Of a DNA stretch of 64,000 bases, positions 8,263-18,729 are shown one piece after another. Position 1 is the first letter of the stretch. Each line of letters starts with the position of its first letter. Origin of the DNA: Alistipes shahii WAL 8301. Lineage in GTDB: Bacteria; Bacteroidota; Bacteroidia; Bacteroidales; Rikenellaceae. The stretch covers positions 1,860,001-1,924,000 of the forward strand of contig NZ_CP102253.1 of the NCBI RefSeq assembly GCF_025145845.1, read 5' to 3'. The position numbers and the translations under genes were made by a program. The notes under the pieces were generated by a model that was not told where the DNA came from, did no database searches, and saw only the letters and a program-made list of their open reading frames with translations.

Positions 8263-9264
8263 ATGGAAGAGATGAAATTCGATCAGGAAGAGATGCGGCG
8301 TCTGGCCGGACGCTATTTTGCGGGAGAGATCGCTGCCGAGGAGGAGCGCGAGTTGTTCCGCTTCGTCACCTCCGACGCTGCGTGCCGCAGGCAGTTCGCT
8401 GCGTGGCGGCTCGAATGGGAGGCGATGCCGGCATCGGACGCCGCGACCGACCGCGACTGGCGCCGCCTGCGGTCGCGTATCCGCCTGCAAGGGTCCGCGA
8501 GGAGCGCCCGTCCGGGGCGGTTCGCTGCGGTATGGCGTGCCGCGGCTGCCGTGGCGGTGGTGTGCGCGACCTTCTTCGGCGCGCGGCTCTACGACCGCCT
8601 GCTGCTGGAGCGCGCCACGGAGCGCTACACCGTGACCACGAAGAGCGGCGACCGCAGCACGGTCTGCCTGCCCGACGGGACGCAGGTGCGGCTCAACGGG
8701 TCGTCGACGCTGACCTATCCGGCCAATTTCAACGCCACGAACCGCTCCGTCGAGCTTTCGGGGGCCGCCTACTTCGACGTTTCGCCCGATGAAAAGCACC
8801 GTTTCGAGGTGAAGGTCGGAAACTGTTCGGTGGTGGTCAAGGGTACGAAATTCGACGTGACGGCCTATCCCGACGACTCGCTCATCACCACCACGCTGCT
8901 CGAAGGGGCCGTCGGTTTCACCGCGCCGCGCGGGGAGACCTTGCTCCGCCCGGGCGAGTCGCTCACCTACGACCGTTTCGCCGAGACCACGGCCATCACG
9001 CACGTCAACACGGCGCAGTACCTGGCCTGGATCGAAGGGCGCATCGAGTTCATCGACGTGACGATCGTGCAGTTGTGCGAGAGCCTGAGCAGCCTTTACG
9101 GCGTTGAAATCACGCTCGACGACCGCCTGCGCGCCGACGGGACTTTCATCACCATCCGCTTGAGCAACCAGGAGTCGCTCGACAGCGTTCTGAAGGCCCT
9201 CGACCTGATCGTTCCGGTCTCGGTCCACCGGCAAGGCCCTTCGGTGCGTCTCTCGGCCAAGTGA
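8263..9264 (+). CDS. FecR-family anti-sigma factor
   Basis: The 333-residue protein has a cytoplasmic N-terminal anti-sigma region (about 1-80, including RRLAGRYFAGEIAAEEER), one transmembrane helix (about 90-108) and a periplasmic FecR domain. The FecR blocks are LPDGTQVRLNGSSTLTYPA, ELSGAAYFDVSPDEKHRFEV and VVVKGTKFDVTAYPDD. A C-terminal domain with IEGRIEFIDVTIVQLCESLS follows. Such proteins hold an ECF sigma factor and release it when a loaded SusC-like receptor touches them through its STN domain. The neighbours on both sides fit that circuit. SusC begins 45 bases downstream. Confidence 0.92.
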   Translation: MEEMKFDQEEMRRLAGRYFAGEIAAEEERELFRFVTSDAACRRQFAAWRLEWEAMPASDAATDRDWRRLRSRIRLQGSARSARPGRFAAVWRAAAAVAVVCATFFGARLYDRLLLERATERYTVTTKSGDRSTVCLPDGTQVRLNGSSTLTYPANFNATNRSVELSGAAYFDVSPDEKHRFEVKVGNCSVVVKGTKFDVTAYPDDSLITTTLLEGAVGFTAPRGETLLRPGESLTYDRFAETTAITHVNTAQYLAWIEGRIEFIDVTIVQLCESLSSLYGVEITLDDRLRADGTFITIRLSNQESLDSVLKALDLIVPVSVHRQGPSVRLSAK

Positions 9265-9309
9265 CGCCGCATCCTGAAACAACTTTAAAACAACCAATAC
9301 CTTAAACAA

Positions 9310-12300
9310 ATGAAGCAATTCTCCAATCTGAAACGGGCGTTTCTGCCGTGCCTGTTCGTGTTGCTGACGCTCCCGGCGTGGGGGCAGATGCAGCCCGTCA
9401 CGAAGAACTTCCGGAAAACGCCTCTCAAAAACGTGCTCAAGGAGGTGGAGGCCCAGACCGGGCTGTCGATCATGTACGACACCCGGGAGCTGAACCTCGA
9501 ACGTCCGGTCACGGCTTCGTTCGACCGCACGCCCGTGTCGCAGGTGCTGCGCGAGGTGCTCGACCGCACCGTCCAGTATTCGATCAAGGACAAGATGATC
9601 GTGATCTACAAGGCGTCGGCGACTCCCCCCCCCGCAGCCGGGACGGGTAAGACCCTGACAGGCACGGTGCTGGACGAAACGGGAGCGCCGATGGTGGGCG
9701 CCGCCGTCGCCACGCCCGACGGACGCCGCGGCACGGTCACCGACAGCAACGGCCGCTATTCGCTGACGCTCGGCGCCGGCGACGCTCTGATTTCGGTCTC
9801 CTACCTGGGCTACGTCACCCGGCAGATCGTCATCGGCGACCGTACGGAGGTCGACGTCAACCTGGTCCCCGATGCCAAAAACACCATCAACGAGGTGGTG
9901 GTCATCGGTTACGGCGCGGTGAAGAAATCCGACCTGACGGGTTCGGTCTCCAACGTGAAGATGTCCGACATCCGCGACGTGCCCAACACGTCGGTCGACC
10001 AGGCTCTGCAAGGCCGCATCGCCGGTGTGGACATCATGTCGACTTCGGGTGCGCCGGGAGCCACGACTTCGATCCGCGTGCGCGGCACGCGTTCGATCTC
10101 GGCGTCGAACGAACCGCTGATCGTCGTCGACGGCGTGATCGACGCCGTGAGCGACCTGAACGACATCAACTCGGCCGACATCGAGCAGATCTCGGTCCTC
10201 AAGGACGCCTCGTCGACGGCCATCTACGGCTCGCGCGGCGCCAACGGCGTGATTATCGTCACCACGCGGCAGGGCGTCACCTCGAAGCCGTCGGTCACGG
10301 CCAAGGCTGAATTCGGCGTCTCGAAACTCGCCCGCGACCTCGATCTGATGGACGCGCAGGAGTTCGTCCGCTACCTCAACGACCGGAACTATTTCTCCTC
10401 GCGCGATCCGCAGCGTCCGCCGCGCTTCGACCCTTCGGAGTACGGGCGCGGGACCGACTGGATCGACGAGATCACCCGCACGGCCCTCTATCAGAACTAT
10501 AACCTTTCGGTCAGCGGCCGCAGTCAGAAGTCGAGCTACTTCGCGGCGCTCGGCGGCAACGATACGCAGGGCATCGTCGACGGCAGCGGATTCCGCCGCA
10601 TCACGGCCCGTCTGAATCTTTCGTACGACTTCGCCAAGTGGCTGACCGTCGGTTTCAAGGGCAGCTATACCTTCCGCGACGAGAATCCCAACCGGGCGAC
10701 CATCGGCGGCGCGAACATCTGGGACGGCGCCGTCTACCTGGCCCCGACGATGGGTCCCAAAGACTACATCAACCCCCTCTACGAGAACGGCGTGCGCATT
10801 GATACGCCCCGCGCCAAGATCGACTGCAACGAGAACGAGAGCGAGCGCATGACCAATACCGACGTGCTGGAGTTCACGATCAAGCCCGTGCGCGGGCTGA
10901 TCATCAAGAGTCAGAACTCCTATATGGTCTACCAGCGTCACGACTACCAGTTCTGGCCCAGCTATCTGCCGAAGCGCACCGAGGGTGAAGGGGCCGATGC
11001 CTACCGTTACGAGGGCGACGCACGCCGCCTGACTTCGGAAAATACGGTCTCCTATTCGAAGAAATTCGCCTCGGGGCACTATTTCGATGCGATGGCGGGC
11101 TTCTCGGCCACGCACGAAACGGCCAACTTTTTCTCGCTGAAGGCCGAAGGGTTGCTCACCGACGACCTGAAGTGGAACAACATGAACAGCATCGGCAGCA
11201 AGGAGAACTACAACGCTTCGACCAGCTCGAACAAAGTCGTGCGCGAGTCGGTGCTCATGCGCCTGAACTACAACTACAAGAGCCGCTACTACTTCACCTT
11301 CACGGGGCGTTACGACGGGTCGTCGAACTTCGCCGAGAACAACAAATGGGGTTTCTTCCCTTCGGCGGCCGTCAAGTGGAACGCCAAGAACGAGAATTTC
11401 CTCAAGCAGGTGCGCTGGCTCGATGAACTGTCGCTGCGCCTGAGCGCCGGACGCACGGGTAACGACGCCATCGCGACCTACCGTTCGCTCGAAGCCTACG
11501 GCACGACCACCAACGGTTATCTGTTCGGCGGCACGCAGTCGGCGTCGTTCTTCCCTTCGCGTGTGGCCAATCCCAACCTGACGTGGGAGAAAACCACGCT
11601 CTACAATGCGGGTCTCGATTTCTCGGCCTTCGACGGCCGCCTGAACATCACCGTCGACGGCTACTATTCGACCACCCGCGACCTGCTGCTTTCCTTGCAG
11701 ACGATCCATACGACGGGTTACACGAGCCGTTTCACGAACCTGGGCAAGACGTCGAACCGCGGCGTCGAGGTCTCGGTCGAGAGCCGTAACATCGTGAAGC
11801 CGAAATTCGGCTGGACGACGAGTTTCACCCTTTCGCACAACAAGCAGATGGTCGACGACATCGGCCACGAAGAGTACGTTTCGTGTCTCGAAAGCGGCGG
11901 CAATACCAACTACATGATGTATGGCTACAAGACGGGCTATCCGCTCAATGCACTCTGGGGATTCCAGTACGCCGGGGTCTGGAAGACGACCGACCAGTTC
12001 GAGCGCAATCGCTTTACCAAGAGTTATATATCCTCGTCGACGGGCAGCGACGCCCAGCTGATGCTGGGGTATCCCAAGTACGTCGATCAGAACCGAGACG
12101 GCATTCTGTCGGAGGAGGACCTGATCTATCTGGGCAACTCCGACCCCGTGCTTTACGGCGGTTTGCAGAACACCTTCAACATCGGCGGTCTGCGCATCGG
12201 ATTCTACTTCTCCTATTCGCTGGGCGGCAAGATCTACAACTACTCCGAGCTTGCGATGGCCGGCGGTTACGCCACCAACCAGTACCGCTACATGCTCGAC

Positions 12301-12633
12301 GCGTGGCATCCCGTGCGCAACCCGGATTCCGACCTGCCCCGTGCGGGAACCGACGACCGACTGGTTCCCAGTTCGTTGCAGGTGCACGATGCCTCGTACC
12401 TGCGTCTGAAGAACGCCACGGTCTCCTATACGTTCGACTTGCGGAAGAAAACCCGCCTGCTGCGCGACATCACGCTGGCCGTCACGGGCGAGAACCTCTG
12501 GCTCTGGACCAAGTACAACGGTTTCGACCCCGACGTTTCGAGCGAGGGGACCAGTTCGACCCTGCGCCGCGTCGACATGGGCGCCTATCCCCGTTCGCGG
12601 ATGTTCGTGTTCAGCATCCAGCTGCGTTATTAA
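9310..12633 (+). CDS. SusC/RagA TonB-dependent transporter with STN signalling domain
   Basis: The 1107-residue outer-membrane protein has a signal peptide (about 1-25), then an STN domain (about 33-100: FRKTPLKNVLKEVEAQTGLS). A carboxypeptidase-regulatory-like domain follows (about 113-200: TGTVLDETGAPMVGAAVATP), then a TonB-box-like INEVVVIGYGAVKKSDLTG segment, the plug (LIVVDGVID ... IYGSRGANGVIIVTT) and a C-terminal beta barrel. It imports bulky ligands captured with its SusD partner. The STN domain is what couples transport to FecR, so this locus should be induced by its own substrate. It is followed by susD at 25 bases. Confidence 0.95.
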   Translation: MKQFSNLKRAFLPCLFVLLTLPAWGQMQPVTKNFRKTPLKNVLKEVEAQTGLSIMYDTRELNLERPVTASFDRTPVSQVLREVLDRTVQYSIKDKMIVIYKASATPPPAAGTGKTLTGTVLDETGAPMVGAAVATPDGRRGTVTDSNGRYSLTLGAGDALISVSYLGYVTRQIVIGDRTEVDVNLVPDAKNTINEVVVIGYGAVKKSDLTGSVSNVKMSDIRDVPNTSVDQALQGRIAGVDIMSTSGAPGATTSIRVRGTRSISASNEPLIVVDGVIDAVSDLNDINSADIEQISVLKDASSTAIYGSRGANGVIIVTTRQGVTSKPSVTAKAEFGVSKLARDLDLMDAQEFVRYLNDRNYFSSRDPQRPPRFDPSEYGRGTDWIDEITRTALYQNYNLSVSGRSQKSSYFAALGGNDTQGIVDGSGFRRITARLNLSYDFAKWLTVGFKGSYTFRDENPNRATIGGANIWDGAVYLAPTMGPKDYINPLYENGVRIDTPRAKIDCNENESERMTNTDVLEFTIKPVRGLIIKSQNSYMVYQRHDYQFWPSYLPKRTEGEGADAYRYEGDARRLTSENTVSYSKKFASGHYFDAMAGFSATHETANFFSLKAEGLLTDDLKWNNMNSIGSKENYNASTSSNKVVRESVLMRLNYNYKSRYYFTFTGRYDGSSNFAENNKWGFFPSAAVKWNAKNENFLKQVRWLDELSLRLSAGRTGNDAIATYRSLEAYGTTTNGYLFGGTQSASFFPSRVANPNLTWEKTTLYNAGLDFSAFDGRLNITVDGYYSTTRDLLLSLQTIHTTGYTSRFTNLGKTSNRGVEVSVESRNIVKPKFGWTTSFTLSHNKQMVDDIGHEEYVSCLESGGNTNYMMYGYKTGYPLNALWGFQYAGVWKTTDQFERNRFTKSYISSSTGSDAQLMLGYPKYVDQNRDGILSEEDLIYLGNSDPVLYGGLQNTFNIGGLRIGFYFSYSLGGKIYNYSELAMAGGYATNQYRYMLDAWHPVRNPDSDLPRAGTDDRLVPSSLQVHDASYLRLKNATVSYTFDLRKKTRLLRDITLAVTGENLWLWTKYNGFDPDVSSEGTSSTLRRVDMGAYPRSRMFVFSIQLRY

Positions 12634-12658
12634 ATCCACCCGACAATTTCCGAAGAAG

Positions 12659-14326
12659 ATGAAAAACTTCAATCAATTCATACTGACGCTCCTCGCGGCG
12701 GGACTGTTCGCCTCCTGTTCGCTGACGGAGGAGCCGACCTCGTTCGTCAACCGCAAATCGTTCTACAAGAACGAGTCGCAGTGCATTGCGGCGCTCAATT
12801 CGTGTTACATGCCTGCGAATGCGATCTATACGGCCAACTTCATGCTGGTCACCGAGGCCTGCACCGACATCTGGTACTCCTCCTCGACGACCGTCGACGC
12901 CTGCCTCGACGTGACTCCCGCCAAGCCGCAATACGGCAAGAACGTCTGGACGCAGGGTTACAAAGGCGTCATGTACTGCAACGAGTGCGTCGAGTGCATC
13001 TCGTCCGCCGACCTGGCCGACGGGGTGAAGATGCCTCTGGCGGCTGAAGCCCGCGTGATGCGCGCGTTTTACTACTATGTGCTGACCTGCATGTTCGGCG
13101 ACGTGCCGTTCTACACCACGATGGTCGACACCGACCAGCGGCTGGCCGAAATCCGCCGCCTGCCCCGAACCCCGGCCCATGAAATCCGCCAGGAGCTGTA
13201 CGATGACCTGGAGCGGAACGCACTGCCGTGGTTCACCGCCGAGAACGGGCGCAAGTGCCGCGCCTCGGAGGCCGTCGACAACCGTTCGGGCTATGCGCTG
13301 GCGCTGATGCTGATGGCAAAGTTCGCCATGTGGAACGAGGACTGGAACGGGGCGCTGGTCCCCCTGCAAGCCCTTGAGGAGCTTTACGGCGACTTCAACG
13401 AAGGCAACTATCCGCTGGCCGAGACCCAGTGGCGCTACAAGAACCCTGCGGAGTCCATCTTCGAGATCCAGCACGCCTGGTCGCTCACCGGCACGCAGTA
13501 CAACGGCAACGTGGCGGCGATCATGATGCCCACGCACAACGGAGACGGGGTCTTCGACGGCGTACCCCTGAAGGGTTACGGCACGTCGATGCCCGGCTGG
13601 TCGTCGCTGCGGGCCAACAACCGCTATGCGATCTTCCGCCCCGCGACGGGCAATACGCAGACCGAGAATGCGGCCTACGTCGACGCGCTGTTCAACCCCC
13701 TGCCCCTGACCTACGACACCTACGACGCGACGCTGAACCGCTATACGGTGAAGATCGACCGCGAGGCGCTGGCCGCCGGGGAGATCCGCGGGCAGAAGAT
13801 CGACCGCCGCGTGCAGTACTTCCTCGGCCTGGGCGACCTGGAGGCGGGCGAGACCTTCAAGATCACGCACAACTACGGAGTGCCCTGGCCCGGTCCGAAA
13901 TTCTGGTGTCCGGACATCGAGCAGAACTACGATTCGAACAACTACCGCATTTTCCGCTATGCCGACGCCATTCTGATGATGGCCGAATGTTACTGCAACC
14001 TGGAGAACGCCGAGGAGACGATGCGTTACCTGAACATGGTCCGCCAGCGTGCGGGCGTCGATCCCGTCACCAACTTCACGGGCTTCGAGGACCTCACGCT
14101 GGCTGTCCGCTGCGAGCGCGCCCGGGAGCTGGGCGGCGAGTTCCAGCGCAAGTTCGACCTCGTGCGCTGGGGCATCTGGTACGACCAGACCTACGCCTAT
14201 ACCAACAACGCGACGCTCAAGGGCAAGATGCGCCCCTGCCACCGCTACTATCCCATTCCCGACGCGCAGTGCGCCCTTTCGGGCTACGTGCTGACCAACG
14301 ACGAATACCTTGCCGACGGATTATAA
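12659..14326 (+). CDS. SusD/RagB surface lipoprotein
   Basis: The 555-residue protein has a lipoprotein signal (GLFASCSLTEEP, lipobox cysteine near 20) and the TPR-like SusD fold. Typical segments are VMRAFYYYVLTCMFGDVPFYT and, near the end, YRIFRYADAILMMAECYCNL and CERARELGGEFQRKFDLVRW. It forms the lid of the SusC channel and captures ligand at the cell surface. It sits between SusC and the DUF5689 genes in the same operon. The ligand cannot be read from the sequence; the downstream genes suggest it is not an ordinary glycan, since no glycoside hydrolase is present in the operon. Confidence 0.95.
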   Translation: MKNFNQFILTLLAAGLFASCSLTEEPTSFVNRKSFYKNESQCIAALNSCYMPANAIYTANFMLVTEACTDIWYSSSTTVDACLDVTPAKPQYGKNVWTQGYKGVMYCNECVECISSADLADGVKMPLAAEARVMRAFYYYVLTCMFGDVPFYTTMVDTDQRLAEIRRLPRTPAHEIRQELYDDLERNALPWFTAENGRKCRASEAVDNRSGYALALMLMAKFAMWNEDWNGALVPLQALEELYGDFNEGNYPLAETQWRYKNPAESIFEIQHAWSLTGTQYNGNVAAIMMPTHNGDGVFDGVPLKGYGTSMPGWSSLRANNRYAIFRPATGNTQTENAAYVDALFNPLPLTYDTYDATLNRYTVKIDREALAAGEIRGQKIDRRVQYFLGLGDLEAGETFKITHNYGVPWPGPKFWCPDIEQNYDSNNYRIFRYADAILMMAECYCNLENAEETMRYLNMVRQRAGVDPVTNFTGFEDLTLAVRCERARELGGEFQRKFDLVRWGIWYDQTYAYTNNATLKGKMRPCHRYYPIPDAQCALSGYVLTNDEYLADGL

Positions 14327-14338
14327 AAACCAGAACCG

Positions 14339-17068
14339 ATGAAACGAATCAACAACCTGATACTGGCGCTCGCGGGACTCTTCGCGGTCGCGTGCGCCGA
14401 CACCTTCGAGGAGCGTTACGACCTGGCCGTCAATACGGACCGGTATTCGGTCACGGCCGAGGCCGGCAAACTCCCCGTCACGGTCTATTGCTCGGGGGCG
14501 TGGACCGCTCAACTCACCGCCGAGTCGGCGTGGGCGACGCTCGACCGCACGGCCGGCAGCGGCATCACGACCATCCGCCTCAATTACGCCGACAACCCCG
14601 GACTGACCCGTTCGGTCGGGGTCGTGCTGCGCGGCTCGGGGCTTGAAAAGACCGTCACCGTGGTTCAGAAGGCGGGAATCACCGCCCCCGAACTGATCTT
14701 CCTTTCGAAGGACCTCGCCTTCGCCAACGGCGCCTACAAGGGCACGGCGGCTTTCGAAACCAACCTGCCCGACGAGCTTCTCCGCGATGTCGTGCCCGCG
14801 GTGACCTATGCCGCGGAGGGCGACGCGTGGATTTCCGATGTCGTCTACCATGCCGACGACGAGGAGGCGGGCGAGACCGAAATTCCGCTGGCCCGCCGGG
14901 GGCTGATCACCTTCGCCACGGCCGCCAACGCCACGGGAGAACCCCGCACGGCGACGGTCGGCTTCTCGGTGACGGATGCCGACGGCAATGTTTTCGGCGA
15001 CTCGTTCACCGTGACGCAGAGCGCTGACGAGGCCCGCATCACGCTCGCCGACGACGTGGCTCCCATCGAGGGCGGCCGGCGCGCCGTGGCCTTCTCGACC
15101 AATCTCGGGGCGCTGCTTGCGGAGATGAAGGTCGAAGTCACGTACGCCGATCCGGCTGTCGCGGACTTTATCTCCGATGTCGAACTCGGCGCCGGGGAGC
15201 TGACCTACGCGATTACGGCGAACGAGGGCGTGGAGAAGCGTTATGCGACGATCACGGTCTCCTGCGCCGACCTTGCGGGCGGTGTGGTTTCAGCCTCTTC
15301 GAACATCACGCAGCGGGTGACGGCCCAGCCGCGCGAAGTGTCGTTCGCCGATCTGCGGGCGCTCTTCACGGCCGAGGACAAATCCTACGCCAGCGACGAG
15401 GACCATATCGACTACCTGCTGTGCCGCGTCATCGGCGACGCCGGGAACCCGAACATGGATCAGAACCTCAATACGGGTCCCAACAGCATCACCACCGACG
15501 AGAACGACTGTACGAACTACGTGCAGAGCCTGGACGGCCGCTACGGCTTCCGCCTGAAGTTCGCCGCCCCGGCCGACAACGTCTGCCTGCGCGGGGAGCA
15601 GGTGAAGATTCTGCTCGACGGCGTGACCCTTTCGCGCGAAAGCGACCCGATGCGCTACACGCTGCGCGGCCTGAAGGCCGGGAACATCGAAAAGGCGGCC
15701 GAAGCCTCCGCCCTGGAGCCCAAGGCGCGGACCATCGCGACGCTCACCGACGACGACATCTACACCTACTGCGCGCTTTCGGGGCTGGAGTTCTCCGTCA
15801 AGGAGGGCGCCTATACCAATGTCCGCGAGTACGACGCCATCGGCAATCCCTGCAATGCGAACCTCTCGTTCGCCGGCGGCACGCAGGCCCAGAAGGCCAA
15901 GGACGGCGCGGCCAATCTGCTCTACGACGGGGACAACGACGCGATCTACATGCTCGTGAACATGAACTGCGGCTGGCGCCGCACGGGACGGAGCGTGCCG
16001 CAGGGCGTCGGCACGGTCAGCGGCATCGTGGTCCACACGCCGATGGAACGCTGGGGCGGCAACGTGGGCCGTTATTCGATCCGGCCCTTCGACGAGGCGG
16101 ACATCGACATCCCGCGCGCCGCGGCGTCGGCCTATGCGACGCTCGTCGAGTGGCGGCTGGACAAGGCCGTGATTTCGGTCGGCGCCTACAAGTGGAACGA
16201 CAACGGAACCTACACGGTCGGCTCGGCGGCCAATTCGGCCACGCAGCTCGTCCAGAACCGGATGCACGCCACGACCGACAACACGGGCGGCGGGGCGCGG
16301 CTTTACAGCGAGAACCGCATGCTCAATCAGACGGTTACCGCCGACCGTTCGTACCCCATCGCCATCGTTCACGGCTACCGCGGACTGAACGTCTCGAACT
16401 ACGTGCCGGGCGACGGCACGACGATGGGCATGTCGAAATACACGATGCTGGGTTTCCTCGGCAACGTTGCCGGCTGGTACGAGTGGAACGGCGATACATG
16501 GACCGGTAAGACCAACGGCATCGTGATGGAGTTCTCGACGGCGGGCGTCGGCGGCTCGGCCGCTGCGGTCAGCTTCTCGACCGCCGCGGGCAAGCACAGC
16601 ACCAACGAAGCCGCCTGCTCGTGGACCAACGCCAGCTCATACCCCGTTTACTGGAAGGTGGAGTACGCCACCTCGGCCGACGGGGCGACGTGGAGCGACT
16701 ACACCGAAGCCGTCAACGCCGCCACCGGGGAGCGCGGTTTCGAGATGCGTTCGCTGCCGTGGTGCATCAACAACAGCTCGACGCGCACGTCGGTCTTTGA
16801 CACGGCCAACCGGTCGGGCGTCTACACCCAGTCCGACTTCGGTTTCGGTCTGGTGCCCTACCGCTTCGTGCTGCCCGCCGAGGTGCTCGGCAAGGCGAAG
16901 GTGCGGGTGCGCATCAGCCCTTCGTCCGACGTCATCGCGACGTGGAATCCCGGCATCGACGGCTATGCTCTGGGCCAGACGCACCGCAACCTGCGCATAG
17001 CGCGGACCTATCCGTTCGACATCGCCAACGGCGTCTATGTCGAGGACCTTTCGATCCAATACAAATAG
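14339..17068 (+). CDS. BACON/DUF5689 surface lipoprotein, paralogue 1
   Basis: The 909-residue protein has a lipoprotein-type signal (LAGLFAVACADTFE). A BACON-like domain follows (about 35-115: TVYCSGAWTAQL ... KTVTVVQKAG), then further Ig-like repeats ending in ITLADD and ITVSCADL segments. A DUF5689 region starts near residue 330 (REVSFADLRALFTAEDKSY), with an OB-like core (NYVQSLDGRYGFRLKF) and a second block (IYMLVNMNCGWRRTGRSVP, VGRYSIRPFDEADI). The last 300 residues look like a beta-sandwich. It is the longest of four related proteins here. A surface binding role is likely; no catalytic motif is visible. Confidence 0.8.
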   Translation: MKRINNLILALAGLFAVACADTFEERYDLAVNTDRYSVTAEAGKLPVTVYCSGAWTAQLTAESAWATLDRTAGSGITTIRLNYADNPGLTRSVGVVLRGSGLEKTVTVVQKAGITAPELIFLSKDLAFANGAYKGTAAFETNLPDELLRDVVPAVTYAAEGDAWISDVVYHADDEEAGETEIPLARRGLITFATAANATGEPRTATVGFSVTDADGNVFGDSFTVTQSADEARITLADDVAPIEGGRRAVAFSTNLGALLAEMKVEVTYADPAVADFISDVELGAGELTYAITANEGVEKRYATITVSCADLAGGVVSASSNITQRVTAQPREVSFADLRALFTAEDKSYASDEDHIDYLLCRVIGDAGNPNMDQNLNTGPNSITTDENDCTNYVQSLDGRYGFRLKFAAPADNVCLRGEQVKILLDGVTLSRESDPMRYTLRGLKAGNIEKAAEASALEPKARTIATLTDDDIYTYCALSGLEFSVKEGAYTNVREYDAIGNPCNANLSFAGGTQAQKAKDGAANLLYDGDNDAIYMLVNMNCGWRRTGRSVPQGVGTVSGIVVHTPMERWGGNVGRYSIRPFDEADIDIPRAAASAYATLVEWRLDKAVISVGAYKWNDNGTYTVGSAANSATQLVQNRMHATTDNTGGGARLYSENRMLNQTVTADRSYPIAIVHGYRGLNVSNYVPGDGTTMGMSKYTMLGFLGNVAGWYEWNGDTWTGKTNGIVMEFSTAGVGGSAAAVSFSTAAGKHSTNEAACSWTNASSYPVYWKVEYATSADGATWSDYTEAVNAATGERGFEMRSLPWCINNSSTRTSVFDTANRSGVYTQSDFGFGLVPYRFVLPAEVLGKAKVRVRISPSSDVIATWNPGIDGYALGQTHRNLRIARTYPFDIANGVYVEDLSIQYK

Positions 17069-17077
17069 TGCCGAACC

Positions 17078-18709
17078 ATGAAACACCTGCTGAAATACCT
17101 GCTCGCCGCCGCGGCCCTTCTCCTTTGGGGACAGGCTGCGGCCGCCGGGCCGTTCGGACAGCTCCGCGGGCTGTGCGAACCCGGAAAGTCGGTCTTGCTG
17201 ACCGCCCCGACGGTGGTCGAAGGCATCGTCGTCAGCGATTACCGCAGCCCCAACATGGAGCTGAATCCCAACCTGAACTACTATTCGGTCGATCTGGAGG
17301 AGAACGACCGCACGGTCTATGTCGAGGCCGCCGACGGCAGCTGCGGCATCCGCCTGCGTTTCGACGAGGCGAGTGAAAACCGGCTCGCCCGTTACGACCG
17401 CGTGCGCCTCGATCTCAACGGCTGCCGTCTCACGCGCACGGCCGCGCCCGACTGCATGACGCTGACGGGCGTGCAGGCGCTCAACGTCCTCTCGGTCGCG
17501 CCCGGCACGGCCGCGGATCTTCCCGTGAAGGAGCGGAGCGTCGCGACGCTCACCGACGACGACCTCTATACCTTCGTGACGCTGCGCGATGCGGAGTTCG
17601 TCTTCAAGGAGGGTTCCTACACCAACATCTGGGAGCCTTACGCCCAATCCTGCGGTGAACTCCACCACTACAAATACGACATCAACAACCGTATGGACGG
17701 CTGGGCGTCGCTCGTCCGCGACTCGGAAGGCGGTGCGATCTACATGCTGGTCAACACCCTTTGTGCATGGCGCCGCGCCGGCAAACCCCTGCCGCAGGGC
17801 ATGGGGCCGCTCTCGGGCGTGGTGGTCCATACGCCGATGCGCCGTTACGGCGGCGACATGGGGCGCTACTCGATCCGCCCGCTCGACGAGGGCGGCATCG
17901 GCGTCAGCCGCAAGCGCAACTCCCCGTGGAAACGTCTCACGGGGTGGCTGCTCGACGGTTCGGCTGGCGCGTCGCTCGAATTCGAACTGCTCGGCTACCA
18001 AAACCTCGGAACCGAAGGCCGGAAGGGTGACCGGGTGCTCAACGACGCCGGAAGTTCGCGCGGTTATCTTTGGACCGACTGCGGCGCTTTCGTGCACGTC
18101 GACGGCGACTACAACGCCCTCGGGACGCAGAACAAGGGATGGGTCGGCAACGGTGCGGTGGTCTTCAAGGCTCCCGTGCCCGACTGGTACAAGTGGGACA
18201 ACATGGGGCGCATGGTCGGTTCGAACGCCTTCTATATCGCCTTCTCGACCAAAAAAGCCCGCGGCACGGCCCTGCAACTCGCCTTCGAGTGGGGCGCAGG
18301 CAACCAGGACGGCAACTTCTCGTGGAATTTCCCGCTGGAGTGGAAGGCCGAATATGCGGTCGACGGCGGCGAGTTCCAGCCCCTTCGTGACGCCGCCACG
18401 GGCCGTGAGACCTTCGTGCTGCGTTCGCTGCCCTGGTGGGACAAGGTGATCGACGGCTCGGGCCATGCCGACCGCCTGCGCACACCCTACGACTGCGGCA
18501 TGGGTCTCCAGCAGCGCATTTTCCGTCTGCCCGCCGAGGCCTTCGGCCGTGACGAGGTCGTCGTGCGCCTCTCGCCCGCCTCGGGCCTGTTGTCGCAGAT
18601 TCGCGGCAATCCCTCCGCCGACGTGCTGATCCCGACCTCGGTGGTCCGTAAAAACAGCAAACAAACCACCGTCATCCGCTTCGGCACGATCACGGTCGAT
18701 TACAAATAA
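17078..18709 (+). CDS. DUF5689 exported protein, paralogue 2
   Basis: The 543-residue protein has an ordinary signal peptide (LLAAAALLLWGQAAAAG) and no lipobox. The DUF5689 OB-like core begins almost at once (VVEGIVVSDYRSPNMELNPN ... TVYVEAADGSCGIRLRF). The shared second block follows (IYMLVNTLCAWRRAGKPLP, GGDMGRYSIRPLDEGGI), then a C-terminal beta-sandwich with FYIAFSTKKARGTALQLAFE and VLRSLPWWDK. It closely resembles the protein encoded at 24343-25935 and lacks the BACON repeats of paralogues 1 and 3. It is 9 bases after the previous gene, so in the same operon. Function unknown. Confidence 0.78.
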   Translation: MKHLLKYLLAAAALLLWGQAAAAGPFGQLRGLCEPGKSVLLTAPTVVEGIVVSDYRSPNMELNPNLNYYSVDLEENDRTVYVEAADGSCGIRLRFDEASENRLARYDRVRLDLNGCRLTRTAAPDCMTLTGVQALNVLSVAPGTAADLPVKERSVATLTDDDLYTFVTLRDAEFVFKEGSYTNIWEPYAQSCGELHHYKYDINNRMDGWASLVRDSEGGAIYMLVNTLCAWRRAGKPLPQGMGPLSGVVVHTPMRRYGGDMGRYSIRPLDEGGIGVSRKRNSPWKRLTGWLLDGSAGASLEFELLGYQNLGTEGRKGDRVLNDAGSSRGYLWTDCGAFVHVDGDYNALGTQNKGWVGNGAVVFKAPVPDWYKWDNMGRMVGSNAFYIAFSTKKARGTALQLAFEWGAGNQDGNFSWNFPLEWKAEYAVDGGEFQPLRDAATGRETFVLRSLPWWDKVIDGSGHADRLRTPYDCGMGLQQRIFRLPAEAFGRDEVVVRLSPASGLLSQIRGNPSADVLIPTSVVRKNSKQTTVIRFGTITVDYK

Positions 18710-18729
18710 CCCCAAAACAGAACCTGAAC

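Noticed and set aside
8245..12672. Very long open frame (1475 codons) on the minus strand opposite fecR and susC
   Set aside because: It is antisense to two well-supported genes. Long antisense frames arise from G+C-rich third codon positions, and the translation is rich in His, Arg and Val with no domain.
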